Assembly (NCBI GenBank): GCA_002413455.1
Contig: DHXA01000078.1
Location: 26,365-35,496 of the forward strand
Length of the DNA stretch: 9,132 bases
Direction of reading: 5' to 3'
From: Rhodanobacter sp. UBA5168
Lineage (GTDB): Bacteria; Pseudomonadota; Gammaproteobacteria; Xanthomonadales; Rhodanobacteraceae
The notes under the pieces were generated by a model that made no database searches, was not told the DNA's origin, and saw only the letters and a list, made by a program, of their open reading frames with translations. The position numbers were made by a program, and so were the translations under genes. Positions 1-6,446 of the stretch are shown here, piece after piece. Within the stretch, counting starts at the first letter, position 1; each line of letters starts with the position of its first letter.

Positions 1-371
1 GTCACCGGAAAGCATTGCGGCACCGCGTTCACCGAGTAGCGTGGCGTGGCAAACACGTTCCAGACCACGTACGGCCGATGCAGGTCGACGTAACCGGTGT
101 AGCTGCGATTGTCCGGCAAGCCCAGCCGCTGCGAGGCGAATCGACGCGCCTGCTGCGCCTGCCGCAGGCGCGTGGCGAGCGCTGGATCGGTGGCCGGGTC
201 GCGCAGCAGCTCGCTCACCGCGCGCCGATGGACGATCAGCCCGCCCTGCCCGCGCGCGGCCTGCGCGTAATAACGCAGGCTGCTGCAGGCGCACAGCAAA
301 AGGCCCATCGCCGCGATGACGATGAGCCTGGGAATGCAGGTGCGTGATGGCGCAAACCGGAGCCGGGACAT
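1..371 (-). CDS. Putative lipoprotein aminopeptidase (PF10023/DUF2265 type), 3' end off window
   Basis: The first 123 codons of a minus-strand gene are visible and the rest lies beyond the left edge. The N-terminus has basic residues, a hydrophobic stretch and a lipobox-like LCAC ending at about residue 29, so it is probably an exported lipoprotein. The following sequence contains RYYAQAARGQGG, DPAT, RFASQRLGLPDN, SYTGYVDLHRPYVVWNVFA and CFPV. I recall these as hallmarks of the N-terminal half of the PF10023 putative aminopeptidase family. The expected zinc-binding catalytic motif would lie in the missing C-terminal part, so enzymatic activity cannot be judged here. The start is fixed well: an in-frame TGA lies six codons upstream and 371 is the only ATG after it that leaves a full signal sequence. 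A GAGG lies about 13 bases upstream. The gene follows the Gly/Tyr-rich lipoprotein gene by 22 bp and is probably co-transcribed with it. Confidence 0.75.
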   Translation of the reverse strand, partial: MSRLRFAPSRTCIPRLIVIAAMGLLLCACSSLRYYAQAARGQGGLIVHRRAVSELLRDPATDPALATRLRQAQQARRFASQRLGLPDNRSYTGYVDLHRPYVVWNVFATPRYSVNAVPQCFPV

Positions 372-393
372 GCGGCCGATTGTGCCTCAAGCG

Positions 394-882
394 TCAATCA
401 CGGTGATCCCTGCTGCCGCCCCGGCCGCGACTATTGCCGCGCGATCCGCTGTCGCCACCACGTGCATGGCCGCCGGATTGCTGCTGTCCTTGCCCGTGGC
501 TCCAATGGCCCTGATCACCGCGGCCACCATGGCTGCTGCGGCCATCACCGTCGCGCCGTCCCTGCCACTGGCCGGCATGACGTCCATAGTCACGATGCCC
601 GCGGTAGTCGTCATGGCGATAACGCGAGCCACCGTACCAGCCACTGCTGATGCCGATACTCACGCCCGGTGGGTAGCCGTAGTAACCGCCACCGTAATAA
701 CCGCTGCCGTAATAACCGTCGTAGTAGCCCGGCGCCGCGTAGTAGGCATTGCCGCCCTGGCCATAGTAGGCATCGCCGCTGTAGCCGGAGCCACGGACAT
801 AGCTGTAGCCCGGATCGTAGTAACAGCCTGAAAGTGCTGAAACAGCAGCGATCAGGGCAAGACTGGCCAACAGGCGTTTCAT
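394..882 (-). CDS. Gly/Tyr-rich outer-membrane lipoprotein, function unknown
   Basis: This 162-residue protein opens with a lipoprotein signal peptide: basic MKR, a hydrophobic core, then the lipobox LSGC with Cys20 as lipidation site. Residue +2 is Tyr rather than Asp, which favours sorting to the outer membrane. Residues 21-75 are rich in Gly and Tyr (repeated GYY, YYG and YYDG units). Residues 85-162 are hydrophilic and rich in Gly, Arg, His, Ser and Gln, and probably disordered. There is a central PPGVSIGISSGWYGG segment, a form I associate with YXWGXW/Gly-Tyr lipoproteins of proteobacteria, without being able to name the family. The start is supported by GGAG seven bases upstream. Its stop is 22 bp before the aminopeptidase start on the same strand, suggesting an operon. 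No enzymatic motif is visible. A surface, matrix or metal-binding role (about ten His in the tail) is speculation. Confidence 0.8.
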   Translation of the reverse strand: MKRLLASLALIAAVSALSGCYYDPGYSYVRGSGYSGDAYYGQGGNAYYAAPGYYDGYYGSGYYGGGYYGYPPGVSIGISSGWYGGSRYRHDDYRGHRDYGRHAGQWQGRRDGDGRSSHGGRGDQGHWSHGQGQQQSGGHARGGDSGSRGNSRGRGGSRDHRD

Positions 883-904
883 GATCCGTCTCCACAGGGT
901 GACG

Positions 905-926
905 GCACCACGCTAGGACTTGGTGC
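905..926. repeat. Short inverted repeat upstream of the lipoprotein gene
   Basis: GCACCA (905-910) and TGGTGC (921-926) form perfect 6-bp arms around a 10-bp centre, 23 bp upstream of the lipoprotein start codon. The position would suit an operator or a leader hairpin. No convincing -35/-10 pair could be matched around it, so a regulatory role is only a possibility. Confidence 0.35.
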
Positions 927-949
927 TTGAACGCGTGATGAGTTTCCGG

Positions 950-985
950 CACATGGCTGGCGGGCATTTACCTGCCAGCCATGTG
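950..985. terminator. Strong stem-loop after the histone-like gene, no U-tract
   Basis: CACATGGCTGGC (950-961) and GCCAGCCATGTG (974-985) are perfect 12-bp inverted arms around a 12-base centre, which can pair further (GGG with CCT) to leave a loop of about 6 bases. The structure lies 35 bp downstream of the histone-like stop codon and about 68 bp upstream of the lipoprotein start, both on the minus strand, where an intrinsic terminator or mRNA-stabilising hairpin would be expected. Neither strand has a T-run after the stem, so it is not a textbook rho-independent terminator. Confidence 0.5.
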
Positions 986-1020
986 AGCCGTCGCGGCGAG
1001 GCCATGCCGCGGAAGCGCCG

Positions 1021-1791
1021 TCAGCTCTTGCGCTTGGCCTGTTCGCCGCGCTGGGGCGCCAGCACGCGGCCATCGCCACCTTCGCCACCCGTTTCAACCG
1101 ACACTGGCGGATGCATCTCGGCACCATTCGAACTCGGATGGGGCGGATTGGCGTCCGGCCAGCTCGGCCCTTGCCGTACCCGCTCCTGCTTGGCCTCAAG
1201 CAACGCCTGGATCTTCGCCACCGCATCCTCCTGACTGATGTGGTGGATGGGTGCTTCCCGGGGAACGCGCTTGCGTACGGCGGGTTTGGTCGCGCCGGAG
1301 ACCGCCTTGAGCGCTGCCTTGCCGTTGGCGGCGGATGCCGGCAATGGCTTCTTCGGCGCTACGGCCGCCAAGGGTTTGCTGGCGACCTTGCGTACGGCGG
1401 CCGTGCCGGCTGCGGGCTTTCGTGGCGCAACTTTCTTTGCGGCAACTTTCTTTGCGACGGCTTTCTTTGCGACGGCTTTCTTCGCAACGACTTTTCGGGT
1501 GGCGACCTTTTTGACCGCAGCTTTCTTCGCCGCCGGCTTTCTGGTGGCGGCTTTCTTCGCCACCACTTTCTTCTTCGCAGCGACCTTTTTCGCCGCAGGT
1601 TTCTTCAGCACCGGTTTGCGTGCGGCGGGTTTACTGGCCGACGACTTGCGAGCGGCGACCTTTTTCACTGCCGCCTTGCGGGGAGCCGCCTTCTTTGCGC
1701 CACGCGCCGCTGCCTTTTTTGCAGGCGTTTTCCTGGCGGTTGCTTTCTTTGCCGCGGATTTCTTCGCAGCCGACTTGCGGGTCATAGCCAT
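1021..1791 (-). CDS. Histone H1-like Lys/Ala-rich DNA-binding protein
   Basis: The 256-residue product is dominated over residues 5-175 by AAKK, AVKK, VAKK, PAKK and ATRK units, the composition of bacterial histone H1-like proteins that coat DNA through a disordered basic tail. The nucleoid is its likely place of action. Residues 180-212 differ: IHHISQEDAVAKIQALLEAK followed by QERVRQGPSWP looks like a short amphipathic helix ending in a Trp motif. Residues 213-256 are Pro/Gly-rich and end in a basic AKRKS. I recall similar C-terminal helices in Xanthomonadales histone-like proteins but cannot verify it. The start at 1791 is chosen because AGGAG lies 9 bases upstream. A second ATG two codons later (1785) is less well spaced, and an open frame continues upstream to 1857 without an RBS. 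A CATACT hexamer about 45 bp upstream of the start is a weak -10 candidate. The basic tail is partly encoded by 15-bp tandem repeats. Confidence 0.85.
   Translation of the reverse strand: MAMTRKSAAKKSAAKKATARKTPAKKAAARGAKKAAPRKAAVKKVAARKSSASKPAARKPVLKKPAAKKVAAKKKVVAKKAATRKPAAKKAAVKKVATRKVVAKKAVAKKAVAKKVAAKKVAPRKPAAGTAAVRKVASKPLAAVAPKKPLPASAANGKAALKAVSGATKPAVRKRVPREAPIHHISQEDAVAKIQALLEAKQERVRQGPSWPDANPPHPSSNGAEMHPPVSVETGGEGGDGRVLAPQRGEQAKRKS
1427..1501. repeat. 15-bp tandem repeat inside the histone-like gene
   Basis: Five consecutive 15-bp units lie here. On the plus strand units 1 and 2 (1427-1441, 1442-1456) are identical, GCAACTTTCTTTGCG. Units 3 and 4 begin ACGGCTTTCTT, and unit 5 is diverged. 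Each unit encodes five residues of the AVAKK/VAAKK type on the minus strand. Because the period is a multiple of three, gain or loss of units keeps the reading frame. Confidence 0.8.
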
Positions 1792-1923
1792 GCGTTCGTT
1801 CTCCTGCGGTGGTCGATGGGACAAGGCCAGTATGCACGCCTGCGCGGCCATGGGCATCAGCCTTCGCAGCCGGCATTCATCCTCGACGCGCTGAAACGAC
1901 GATGCCGATCACCGACAGGCAGC

Positions 1924-2532
1924 TCAGCGGAAGCTGGGATGCATCAGCGCATCGAGAAAATGCGGAAGCACCCGATGGTTCATCAGCAAGGTGAAAATCA
2001 CCCCGTACGCAGCACCCCACAGGTGTGCGCTGTGATTCACGTTGCCCTGTCCGCGCCGATCCATGTAGATCGAATAGCCGGTGTACAGCAGCGCATACAC
2101 GATCGCCGGCATCGGTATCACCAGCACGATGATCTGCTGCCACGGGGCCAGCAGGATGTAGGAAAACAGCACCGCCGATACCGCACCCGAGGCGCCAAGG
2201 CTGCGGTAGTTCGGGTTGCTGCGATTCTTCAGGTAAGTCGGCAGGATCGAGATCACCAGACCACCGATGTAGAACAGGGCGAAGCCGAGCGTGCCCAGCG
2301 AGTTGCTGAAAAACGGCTCCATCGCCCGGCCAAAAAAATACAGCGTGAACATGTTGAACAGCAGATGGCTGAAATCCGCGTGTACCAGGCCGTAGGTCAC
2401 CAGCCGGTGGTATTCGCGCTGCCGGGCTATGGCTGGCGGCCACAGGATCAGGTCATTCATCAATCGGCTGTTCTTGAAGGCCATGAACGAGACGATGCAG
2501 GTGATGGCGATGATGACGAGGGTGATCGGCAT
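1924..2532 (-). CDS. Rhomboid-family intramembrane serine protease
   Basis: This 202-residue polytopic membrane protein carries the rhomboid signature. HADFSHLLFNM (residues 51-61) gives the conserved His and Asn of the second helix. GASG (113-116) places the nucleophile at Ser115, and the catalytic His170 is in NHSAHLWG. Hydrophobic segments at about 2-18, 53-68, 82-98, 113-128, 132-155 and 169-184 fit a six-helix rhomboid core with no extra domains, so it should cleave transmembrane substrates within the inner membrane. The His motif reads AHLWG where AHLGG is more common. The start at 2532 is preferred over the open frame reaching 2703, because the extra 57 residues are hydrophilic and unlike the family, while MPITLVIIAI starts directly with helix 1. 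Only a weak GGAA precedes it. The gene is transcribed away from the PhzF-family gene and its substrate is not apparent from neighbours. Confidence 0.88.
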   Translation of the reverse strand: MPITLVIIAITCIVSFMAFKNSRLMNDLILWPPAIARQREYHRLVTYGLVHADFSHLLFNMFTLYFFGRAMEPFFSNSLGTLGFALFYIGGLVISILPTYLKNRSNPNYRSLGASGAVSAVLFSYILLAPWQQIIVLVIPMPAIVYALLYTGYSIYMDRRGQGNVNHSAHLWGAAYGVIFTLLMNHRVLPHFLDALMHPSFR

Positions 2533-2666
2533 GAACGGTTCCGCGGCAAGGGTGCAAGGCCCGGCATCTTGGCGTTCCAGCCCGCACTTGTCGACCTGGC
2601 GCCGGTGCCGCGGTCGGTGCGGCGAGCGCTTGTGCCTTGTTTCTGCACCGATATGACCAATGATCA

Positions 2667-2696
2667 CTGCCAGGAACAGCGTTGCACCGCTATGAT
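2667..2696 (+). promoter_or_regulatory. Putative sigma-70 promoter of the phzF-like gene
   Basis: CTGCCA (2667-2672, 4 of 6 to TTGACA) and TATGAT (2691-2696, 5 of 6 to TATAAT) are separated by 18 bp. They lie about 40 bp ahead of the PhzF-family start codon at 2736, on the plus strand. The fit and position are good for a housekeeping promoter. They also argue against the longer reading frame beginning at 2682, which starts inside the promoter. Confidence 0.5.
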
Positions 2697-2735
2697 CCCG
2701 CACTTTGCGCGGCCACTCGCCGCCTGGCGGACATC

Positions 2736-3614
2736 ATGGCCTCGCTACGCTATCTGCTTCTGGACGTCTTTGCCGCCACGCTTGGCGGGGGCAATCATCT
2801 TGGCGTAGTGATCGGCGCGGATGACTGGAGCACCGAGGCGATGCAGCGCCTTGCACGCTGGACCGCCCTGGTGGAGACCACCTTCCTGCTGCCGCCGACC
2901 GATCCGAAGGCGAGCTATCGCGTGCGCATCTTCACCCCGCACAAGGAGATCCCGTTCGCCGGCCATCCCAGCATCGGCAGCGCACATGCGGCACTGGAAT
3001 GCGGCTTGGCCGAGCCGCACGATGGCCTGCTATGGCAGGAGTGCGGCGCCGGCGTGCTGCCGATTCGCGTGGAGGGCAGCGGCGTCACGCGCGAATTGCT
3101 GCTGCAGTCGCCTGGTGAACGTGTGGTGGCCACCGGCGCCGACGCACATCCGCTGCTGGCCGCGACGCTGGCCGGCGTGGAACCGGGCACGTTGGCACCG
3201 GCGCTGGTCGATGGCGGGCGGCGCTGGTGGCTGGCCGAAGTGGCGGACGAGGCGAACCTGCGTACGTGGCAGCCCGACCACACAGCGATCGGTGCGCTGG
3301 CACAGGCCAGCGACAGCATGGGACTGTGCGTGTTCGCGCGCAGCCAGCGCCACGACTACCAATTGGTGGTGCGTGCGTTTCCGGCCGGCGTGGGCATCGT
3401 CGAGGATCCCGCCTCCGGTGCCGCCAACGGGCTGATTGCCGCGTACATCGCCCATGCCGAACCGCACGGCACGCTGGCGCGCGGCTACCAGGTCAGCCAG
3501 GGACGCGAGATCGGCCACGACGCACGACTGGTCGTGCACATCGACGGCAAGGTGATCTGGGTCGGCGGACACAGCCGCACCGTGGTCGACGGGACACTGG
3601 ACTGGACACCATAA
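2736..3614 (+). CDS. PhzF family isomerase/epimerase-like protein
   Basis: The 292-residue product has the usual PhzF length and motifs. It opens with LLLDVFAATLGGGNHLGVV and continues with VETTF, where Glu47 matches the catalytic glutamate. RVRIFTPHKEIPFAGHPSIG (residues 62-81) follows, and the second-half motif EDPASGAANG lies at 223-232. PhzF in phenazine synthesis isomerises trans-2,3-dihydro-3-hydroxyanthranilate. Most relatives outside phenazine clusters have unknown substrates, and no phenazine gene is nearby, so phenazine production is not implied. The protein is expected to be cytosolic and dimeric with two diaminopimelate-epimerase-like domains. The early motif reads GGGNH where GNP is usual. 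The start at 2736 is chosen because family homology begins there and GGCGG lies 5 bases upstream. A plausible promoter sits 40 bp upstream. The gene ends 31 bp from the convergent dehydrogenase gene, with no clear terminator between them. Confidence 0.88.
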   Translation: MASLRYLLLDVFAATLGGGNHLGVVIGADDWSTEAMQRLARWTALVETTFLLPPTDPKASYRVRIFTPHKEIPFAGHPSIGSAHAALECGLAEPHDGLLWQECGAGVLPIRVEGSGVTRELLLQSPGERVVATGADAHPLLAATLAGVEPGTLAPALVDGGRRWWLAEVADEANLRTWQPDHTAIGALAQASDSMGLCVFARSQRHDYQLVVRAFPAGVGIVEDPASGAANGLIAAYIAHAEPHGTLARGYQVSQGREIGHDARLVVHIDGKVIWVGGHSRTVVDGTLDWTP

Positions 3615-3645
3615 AGCCCGTACGAGCGCAGCCAACACCTGGTTG

Positions 3646-4527
3646 TCAGCGTTCGTCCAGATGCGCGCGCCGTGCTGCAACCAAGGCCAGCGCCGACCAG
3701 TCCATCTCGGCATCGCCGGCGGCCAGCGCCTCCAGCAGGCTGTCGCGCAACACGCCGGCAAACGGCAGCGGCACGCGCGCCGCCGATCCGGCCGACAGGG
3801 CCAGCTCGACATCCTTCAGCCCCAGTGGCAGCGCAAACCCGGCCGGCTTGAAGCGCTGCTCCGCGATCAGCTTGCCGTAGCCCTGATACGCCGGCGCGGC
3901 AAACAAGGTGCTGGTCATCACCTCGAGAAAATCCGCCGCGCTGACGCCGTGCGCGCGGGTCAGCGCGGTGGCTTCGGCCATGCTTTCGATCGCGCTCGCC
4001 AGCATGAAGTTACCGGCGATCTTCGCCACGTTGGCGCGCTCCGGGGCCTCACCCAACGGCCATAGCCCGCTGCCCATCGCCTCCAGCAGCGGCCGCACGC
4101 GCTCGATCGCGGAGGGCTTGCCGGCCACCAGGATATTCAATTTCGCCGCAGCAGCCGTGTCCGGACGGCCAAACACCGGCGCCGCAACGTAATCCAGCCC
4201 GCGCTTCGCGTGCTCCTCGACCAGCTGCTGTGCCAGCGCCACCGAGATCGTGGCGTGGTTGACGTGCACGGTGCCGCGATCCATGCCGTCGAGCAGGCCG
4301 CTATCGAGAATCACCTCGCGCACCGCCTGGTCGTTCGCCAGCATGCTGCACAGCACCTCGCCCTGCGCGGCGCGATCGGCGGTGCGTGCCACCTTGGCGC
4401 CCAGCGAAGCCAGCGGTTCGGTAGCGGCTTCAGAGCGATTCCACACCGTCACCACGTGACCGGCCGCGAGCAGGTTGCTGGCCATCGCGCTGCCCATCGC
4501 GCCGAGACCGATAAATCCGACTTTCAT
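3646..4527 (-). CDS. NAD(P)-dependent beta-hydroxyacid dehydrogenase-family oxidoreductase
   Basis: The 293-residue protein begins with a Rossmann motif, GFIGLGAMGSAMASNLL (GxGxxG at 7-12). NRS at 30-32 after strand 2 has an Arg that usually favours NADPH. The family's substrate loop appears as APVFGRPDTAAAAKL (116-130), and the catalytic Lys is probably Lys169 in KIAGNFML, with Asn173. A KD pair (238-239) in the all-helical C-terminal domain is also typical. It belongs with 3-hydroxyisobutyrate dehydrogenases, glyoxylate/succinic semialdehyde reductases and 6-phosphogluconate dehydrogenase-like enzymes. The loop reads PVFGRP where classical members have PVSGG, so the substrate probably differs. 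The start at 4527 has AGGA seven bases upstream and begins exactly at the Rossmann strand; an upstream ATG at 4566 would add 13 unrelated residues. It lies 94 bp downstream of the flavoprotein gene on the same strand, with an AT-rich gap, so co-transcription is uncertain. Confidence 0.87.
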   Translation of the reverse strand: MKVGFIGLGAMGSAMASNLLAAGHVVTVWNRSEAATEPLASLGAKVARTADRAAQGEVLCSMLANDQAVREVILDSGLLDGMDRGTVHVNHATISVALAQQLVEEHAKRGLDYVAAPVFGRPDTAAAAKLNILVAGKPSAIERVRPLLEAMGSGLWPLGEAPERANVAKIAGNFMLASAIESMAEATALTRAHGVSAADFLEVMTSTLFAAPAYQGYGKLIAEQRFKPAGFALPLGLKDVELALSAGSAARVPLPFAGVLRDSLLEALAAGDAEMDWSALALVAARRAHLDER

Positions 4528-4571
4528 GCAGGTTTCCTCATCGTGATCCGGCACCCAGTGGAGCACGGCGA

Positions 4572-4612
4572 ATATTCATTCAGCGCGAATTTTTCTGTGT
4601 ATCGAAAATGAG
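4572..4612. other. AT-rich intergenic patch upstream of the dehydrogenase gene
   Basis: This stretch, containing GAATATTCATTC and GAATTTTTC, is far more AT-rich than the surrounding GC-rich coding DNA. It lies 45-85 bp upstream of the dehydrogenase start codon and just after the flavoprotein stop, where an independent promoter is expected. AATATT is one possible -10 on the minus strand, but no matching -35 was found. A weak TTTTC/GAAAA hairpin is also possible. Confidence 0.3.
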
Positions 4613-4621
4613 GGGCGGCCC

Positions 4622-5845
4622 TCACACCACCGCACCCGCCGCCTGCCCGGACGCCCACGCCCACTGGAAGTTGTAGCCGCCGAGCCAGCCGGTGACGTCG
4701 ACGACCTCGCCGATGAAGTACAGGCCAGGCACGAGTCGCGATTGCATGGTGCTGGAGGAGAGGCCGTCGGTATCGACGCCACCCAGGGTAACCTCGGCGG
4801 TGCGATAGCCCTCCGTGCCGCTGGCAATGATCGGCCAAGCGTTGAGCCGGGCGCCGACCTGCATCAGCTCGCCGTCGCGGTACTGGCGCATCGGCCGGCT
4901 GTCGTACGCGGGGAGCGGCCAAGGATGGCCGCTGTCTTGAGGAGCGAGGAACCACTGCTCGCACAAGCGCTGCGCCAGCCGCTTCGGCAGCGCGTCGCCG
5001 AGCACGGTCTTCAGCTCCGCCGCCGGTCGTGCCGCGCGCTGTTCCACCAGCCAGGCTCCGGCATCCTGATCCGGCAGCAGGTCGATGCGCAGGTCGTCGC
5101 CCGGTTGCCAATAGGACGAGATCTGCAGGATCGCCGGACCGCTGACGCCGCGGTGGGTAAAAAGCAGACCGGCGCGAAACGCCTGCTTGCCGACACGCGT
5201 TTCCACCGCCGGCAAGGCCACCCCGGCCAGATCCTGGTAATGCTCCTGGTGCTTGCCGCTCAGGGTCAGCGGCACCAGGCCGGCGCGCGTGGCCAGCACG
5301 GCATGACCGAACTGGCGCGCCAGTTCATAACCGAAGCCACTGGCGCCCATGCTGGGAATCGACAGGCCGCCGCAGGCGATCACCAGCGACTGTGCATGCA
5401 CCTCGCCACGCGCGGTGGTCACGCTGAAACCTTCCGGCGTCTTGCGCACCTTCTGCACACCGCAGCTCGCCTCCACCGTGACACCCGCCGCGGTGCATTC
5501 GTCCAGCAGCATGCGCACGATCTGCTTGGAGGAATCGTCGCAGAACAGCTGGCCGAGCTCCTTCTCGTGATAGGCGATGCGGTGCTTCTCCACCAGCGCG
5601 ATGAAATCCCACGGCGTGTAGCGCGCCAGCGCGGACTTGGCGAAATGTGGATTCGCCGAAAGGTAATTGGCGGGTGTGGCGCCGGTGTTGGTGAAATTGC
5701 AGCGACCACCGCCGGACATCAGGATCTTCTTGCCGACCTTGTTGGCGTGATCGACCACCAGCACCCGGCGGCCGCGCTGGCCGGCGGCGATCGCGCACAT
5801 CAGCCCGGCAGCACCGGCGCCGATGATCAGCACATCCACTTTCAT
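4622..5845 (-). CDS. NAD(P)/FAD-dependent oxidoreductase, HI0933/YhiN family
   Basis: This full-length 407-residue flavoprotein starts with the dinucleotide-binding fold VDVLIIGAGAAGLMCAIAA (GAGAAG at 10-15). Then come the family-specific KKILMSGGGRCNFTN (39-53), CGGLSIPSMGASGFGYELA (158-176) and LFTHRGVSGPAIL (228-240). Near the C-terminus, GLYFIGEVVDVTGWLGGYN and WAWASGQAAG complete the FAD-binding site. These are hallmarks of the HI0933/YhiN (BaiN/RdsA-like) family of soluble flavoproteins, whose physiological substrates are mostly unknown; some gut members have been linked to bile-acid reduction. The ATG at 5845 is the natural start because the Rossmann strand begins at residue 3; the RBS (GGCGGA immediately upstream, AAGG further back) is poor. 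A promoter candidate lies at 5884-5911. The gene is divergent from yajQ. Confidence 0.92.
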   Translation of the reverse strand: MKVDVLIIGAGAAGLMCAIAAGQRGRRVLVVDHANKVGKKILMSGGGRCNFTNTGATPANYLSANPHFAKSALARYTPWDFIALVEKHRIAYHEKELGQLFCDDSSKQIVRMLLDECTAAGVTVEASCGVQKVRKTPEGFSVTTARGEVHAQSLVIACGGLSIPSMGASGFGYELARQFGHAVLATRAGLVPLTLSGKHQEHYQDLAGVALPAVETRVGKQAFRAGLLFTHRGVSGPAILQISSYWQPGDDLRIDLLPDQDAGAWLVEQRAARPAAELKTVLGDALPKRLAQRLCEQWFLAPQDSGHPWPLPAYDSRPMRQYRDGELMQVGARLNAWPIIASGTEGYRTAEVTLGGVDTDGLSSSTMQSRLVPGLYFIGEVVDVTGWLGGYNFQWAWASGQAAGAVV

Positions 5846-5883
5846 TCCGCCATCGCCTTCACCGGTTTGTGTTGCAGCGGCGC

Positions 5884-5911
5884 ATTATCCACCAGCCGTG
5901 CGGCGTGGCAT
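5884..5911 (-). promoter_or_regulatory. Putative sigma-70 promoter of the flavoprotein gene
   Basis: Read on the minus strand, ATGCCA (5911-5906, 4 of 6 to TTGACA) and GATAAT (5889-5884, 5 of 6 to TATAAT) are separated by 16 bp. The -10 box ends 38 bp before the flavoprotein start codon. A separate TACACT at 5916-5921 on the plus strand might be a -10 for yajQ, but it has no recognisable -35. Confidence 0.45.
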
Positions 5912-5949
5912 CGCTTACACTGGCTCACCGTTATCCACGAGTTGCCGCC

Positions 5950-6432
5950 ATGCCTTCCTTTGACGTGATCTCCGAAGTCGACAAACACGAACTGACCAAC
6001 GCGGTCGACCAGGCCAACCGCGAGCTGTCGACCCGCTTCGACTTCAAGGGCCAGGATGCGTCGTACGCGCTGGACGAGTTCGTGATTACCCAGTGCGCTC
6101 CCAGCGAGTTCCAGCTGCAGCAGATGCTGGACATCCTGCGCGGCCGGCTGGTGGCGCGAAAGATCGACATTCGCGCGCTGGACGTCGGCGATCCGGAAAC
6201 CAACCTGGGGGGCTCGCGGCAGAAGATCACCGTCAAGCAGGGTATCGAGCAGCCGATCGCCAAGAAGCTGGTGGCCGAACTGAAGGCCGCCAAGCTCAAG
6301 ATCGAGGCACAGATCAATGGCGACAAGCTGCGCGTCTCCGGCAAGAAGCGCGACGATCTGCAGGACGCGATGGCGGTGCTGCGCAAGTCGGAGGTCGAGC
6401 TGCCGCTGCAGTTCGACAATTTCCGCGACTGA
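5950..6432 (+). CDS. yajQ: YajQ family nucleotide-binding protein (UPF0234)
   Basis: The 160-residue product matches YajQ along its whole length. It begins MPSFDVISEVDKHELTNAVD and continues with ELSTRFDFKG (28-37), then KITVKQGIEQPIAKKL in the middle. It ends with KLKIEAQINGDKLRVSGKKR, DDLQDAMAVLR and PLQFDNFRD. The fold is two RRM/ferredoxin-like domains and the protein is cytosolic. In Xanthomonas campestris a YajQ homologue (XC_3703) is known to bind cyclic di-GMP and act with a LysR-type regulator on virulence genes; other members bind nucleic acids. The same role here is inference. The ATG at 5950 is chosen because family homology begins there; the open frame extends to 5869 but the extra 27 residues are unrelated. 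The RBS is weak. The stop lies 14 bp from the convergent anti-sigma gene's stop. Confidence 0.95.
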   Translation: MPSFDVISEVDKHELTNAVDQANRELSTRFDFKGQDASYALDEFVITQCAPSEFQLQQMLDILRGRLVARKIDIRALDVGDPETNLGGSRQKITVKQGIEQPIAKKLVAELKAAKLKIEAQINGDKLRVSGKKRDDLQDAMAVLRKSEVELPLQFDNFRD

Positions 6433-6446
6433 GTGAGCCTCCTCGG

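Noticed and set aside
316..831. A 171-codon plus-strand frame rich in Ala, Val and Ile resembling a membrane protein
   Set aside because: It is the complement of the Gly/Tyr-rich lipoprotein gene (GCC, GTA and ATA triplets opposite Gly and Tyr codons); the minus-strand frame has a signal peptide, lipobox and RBS.
2533..2666. Promoter for the rhomboid gene in the divergent gap
   Set aside because: CATATC on the minus strand is a possible -10, but no acceptable -35 was found at 16-18 bp, so I did not list it.
1111..2808. A 565-codon plus-strand open frame across the histone-like and rhomboid genes
   Set aside because: It is antisense to two well-supported minus-strand genes, its translation is rich in Arg, His and Gln without family motifs, and it has no RBS. 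GC-rich coding bias on the other strand explains the lack of stops.
3615..3645. Possible bidirectional terminator between the convergent phzF-like and dehydrogenase genes
   Set aside because: Only a 4-bp CAAC/GTTG stem can be drawn in these 31 bp and there is no T-run.
4742..5968. A 408-codon plus-strand open frame opposite the flavoprotein gene
   Set aside because: It is the antisense shadow of a gene with clear family motifs along its whole length, and it runs into the yajQ start region.
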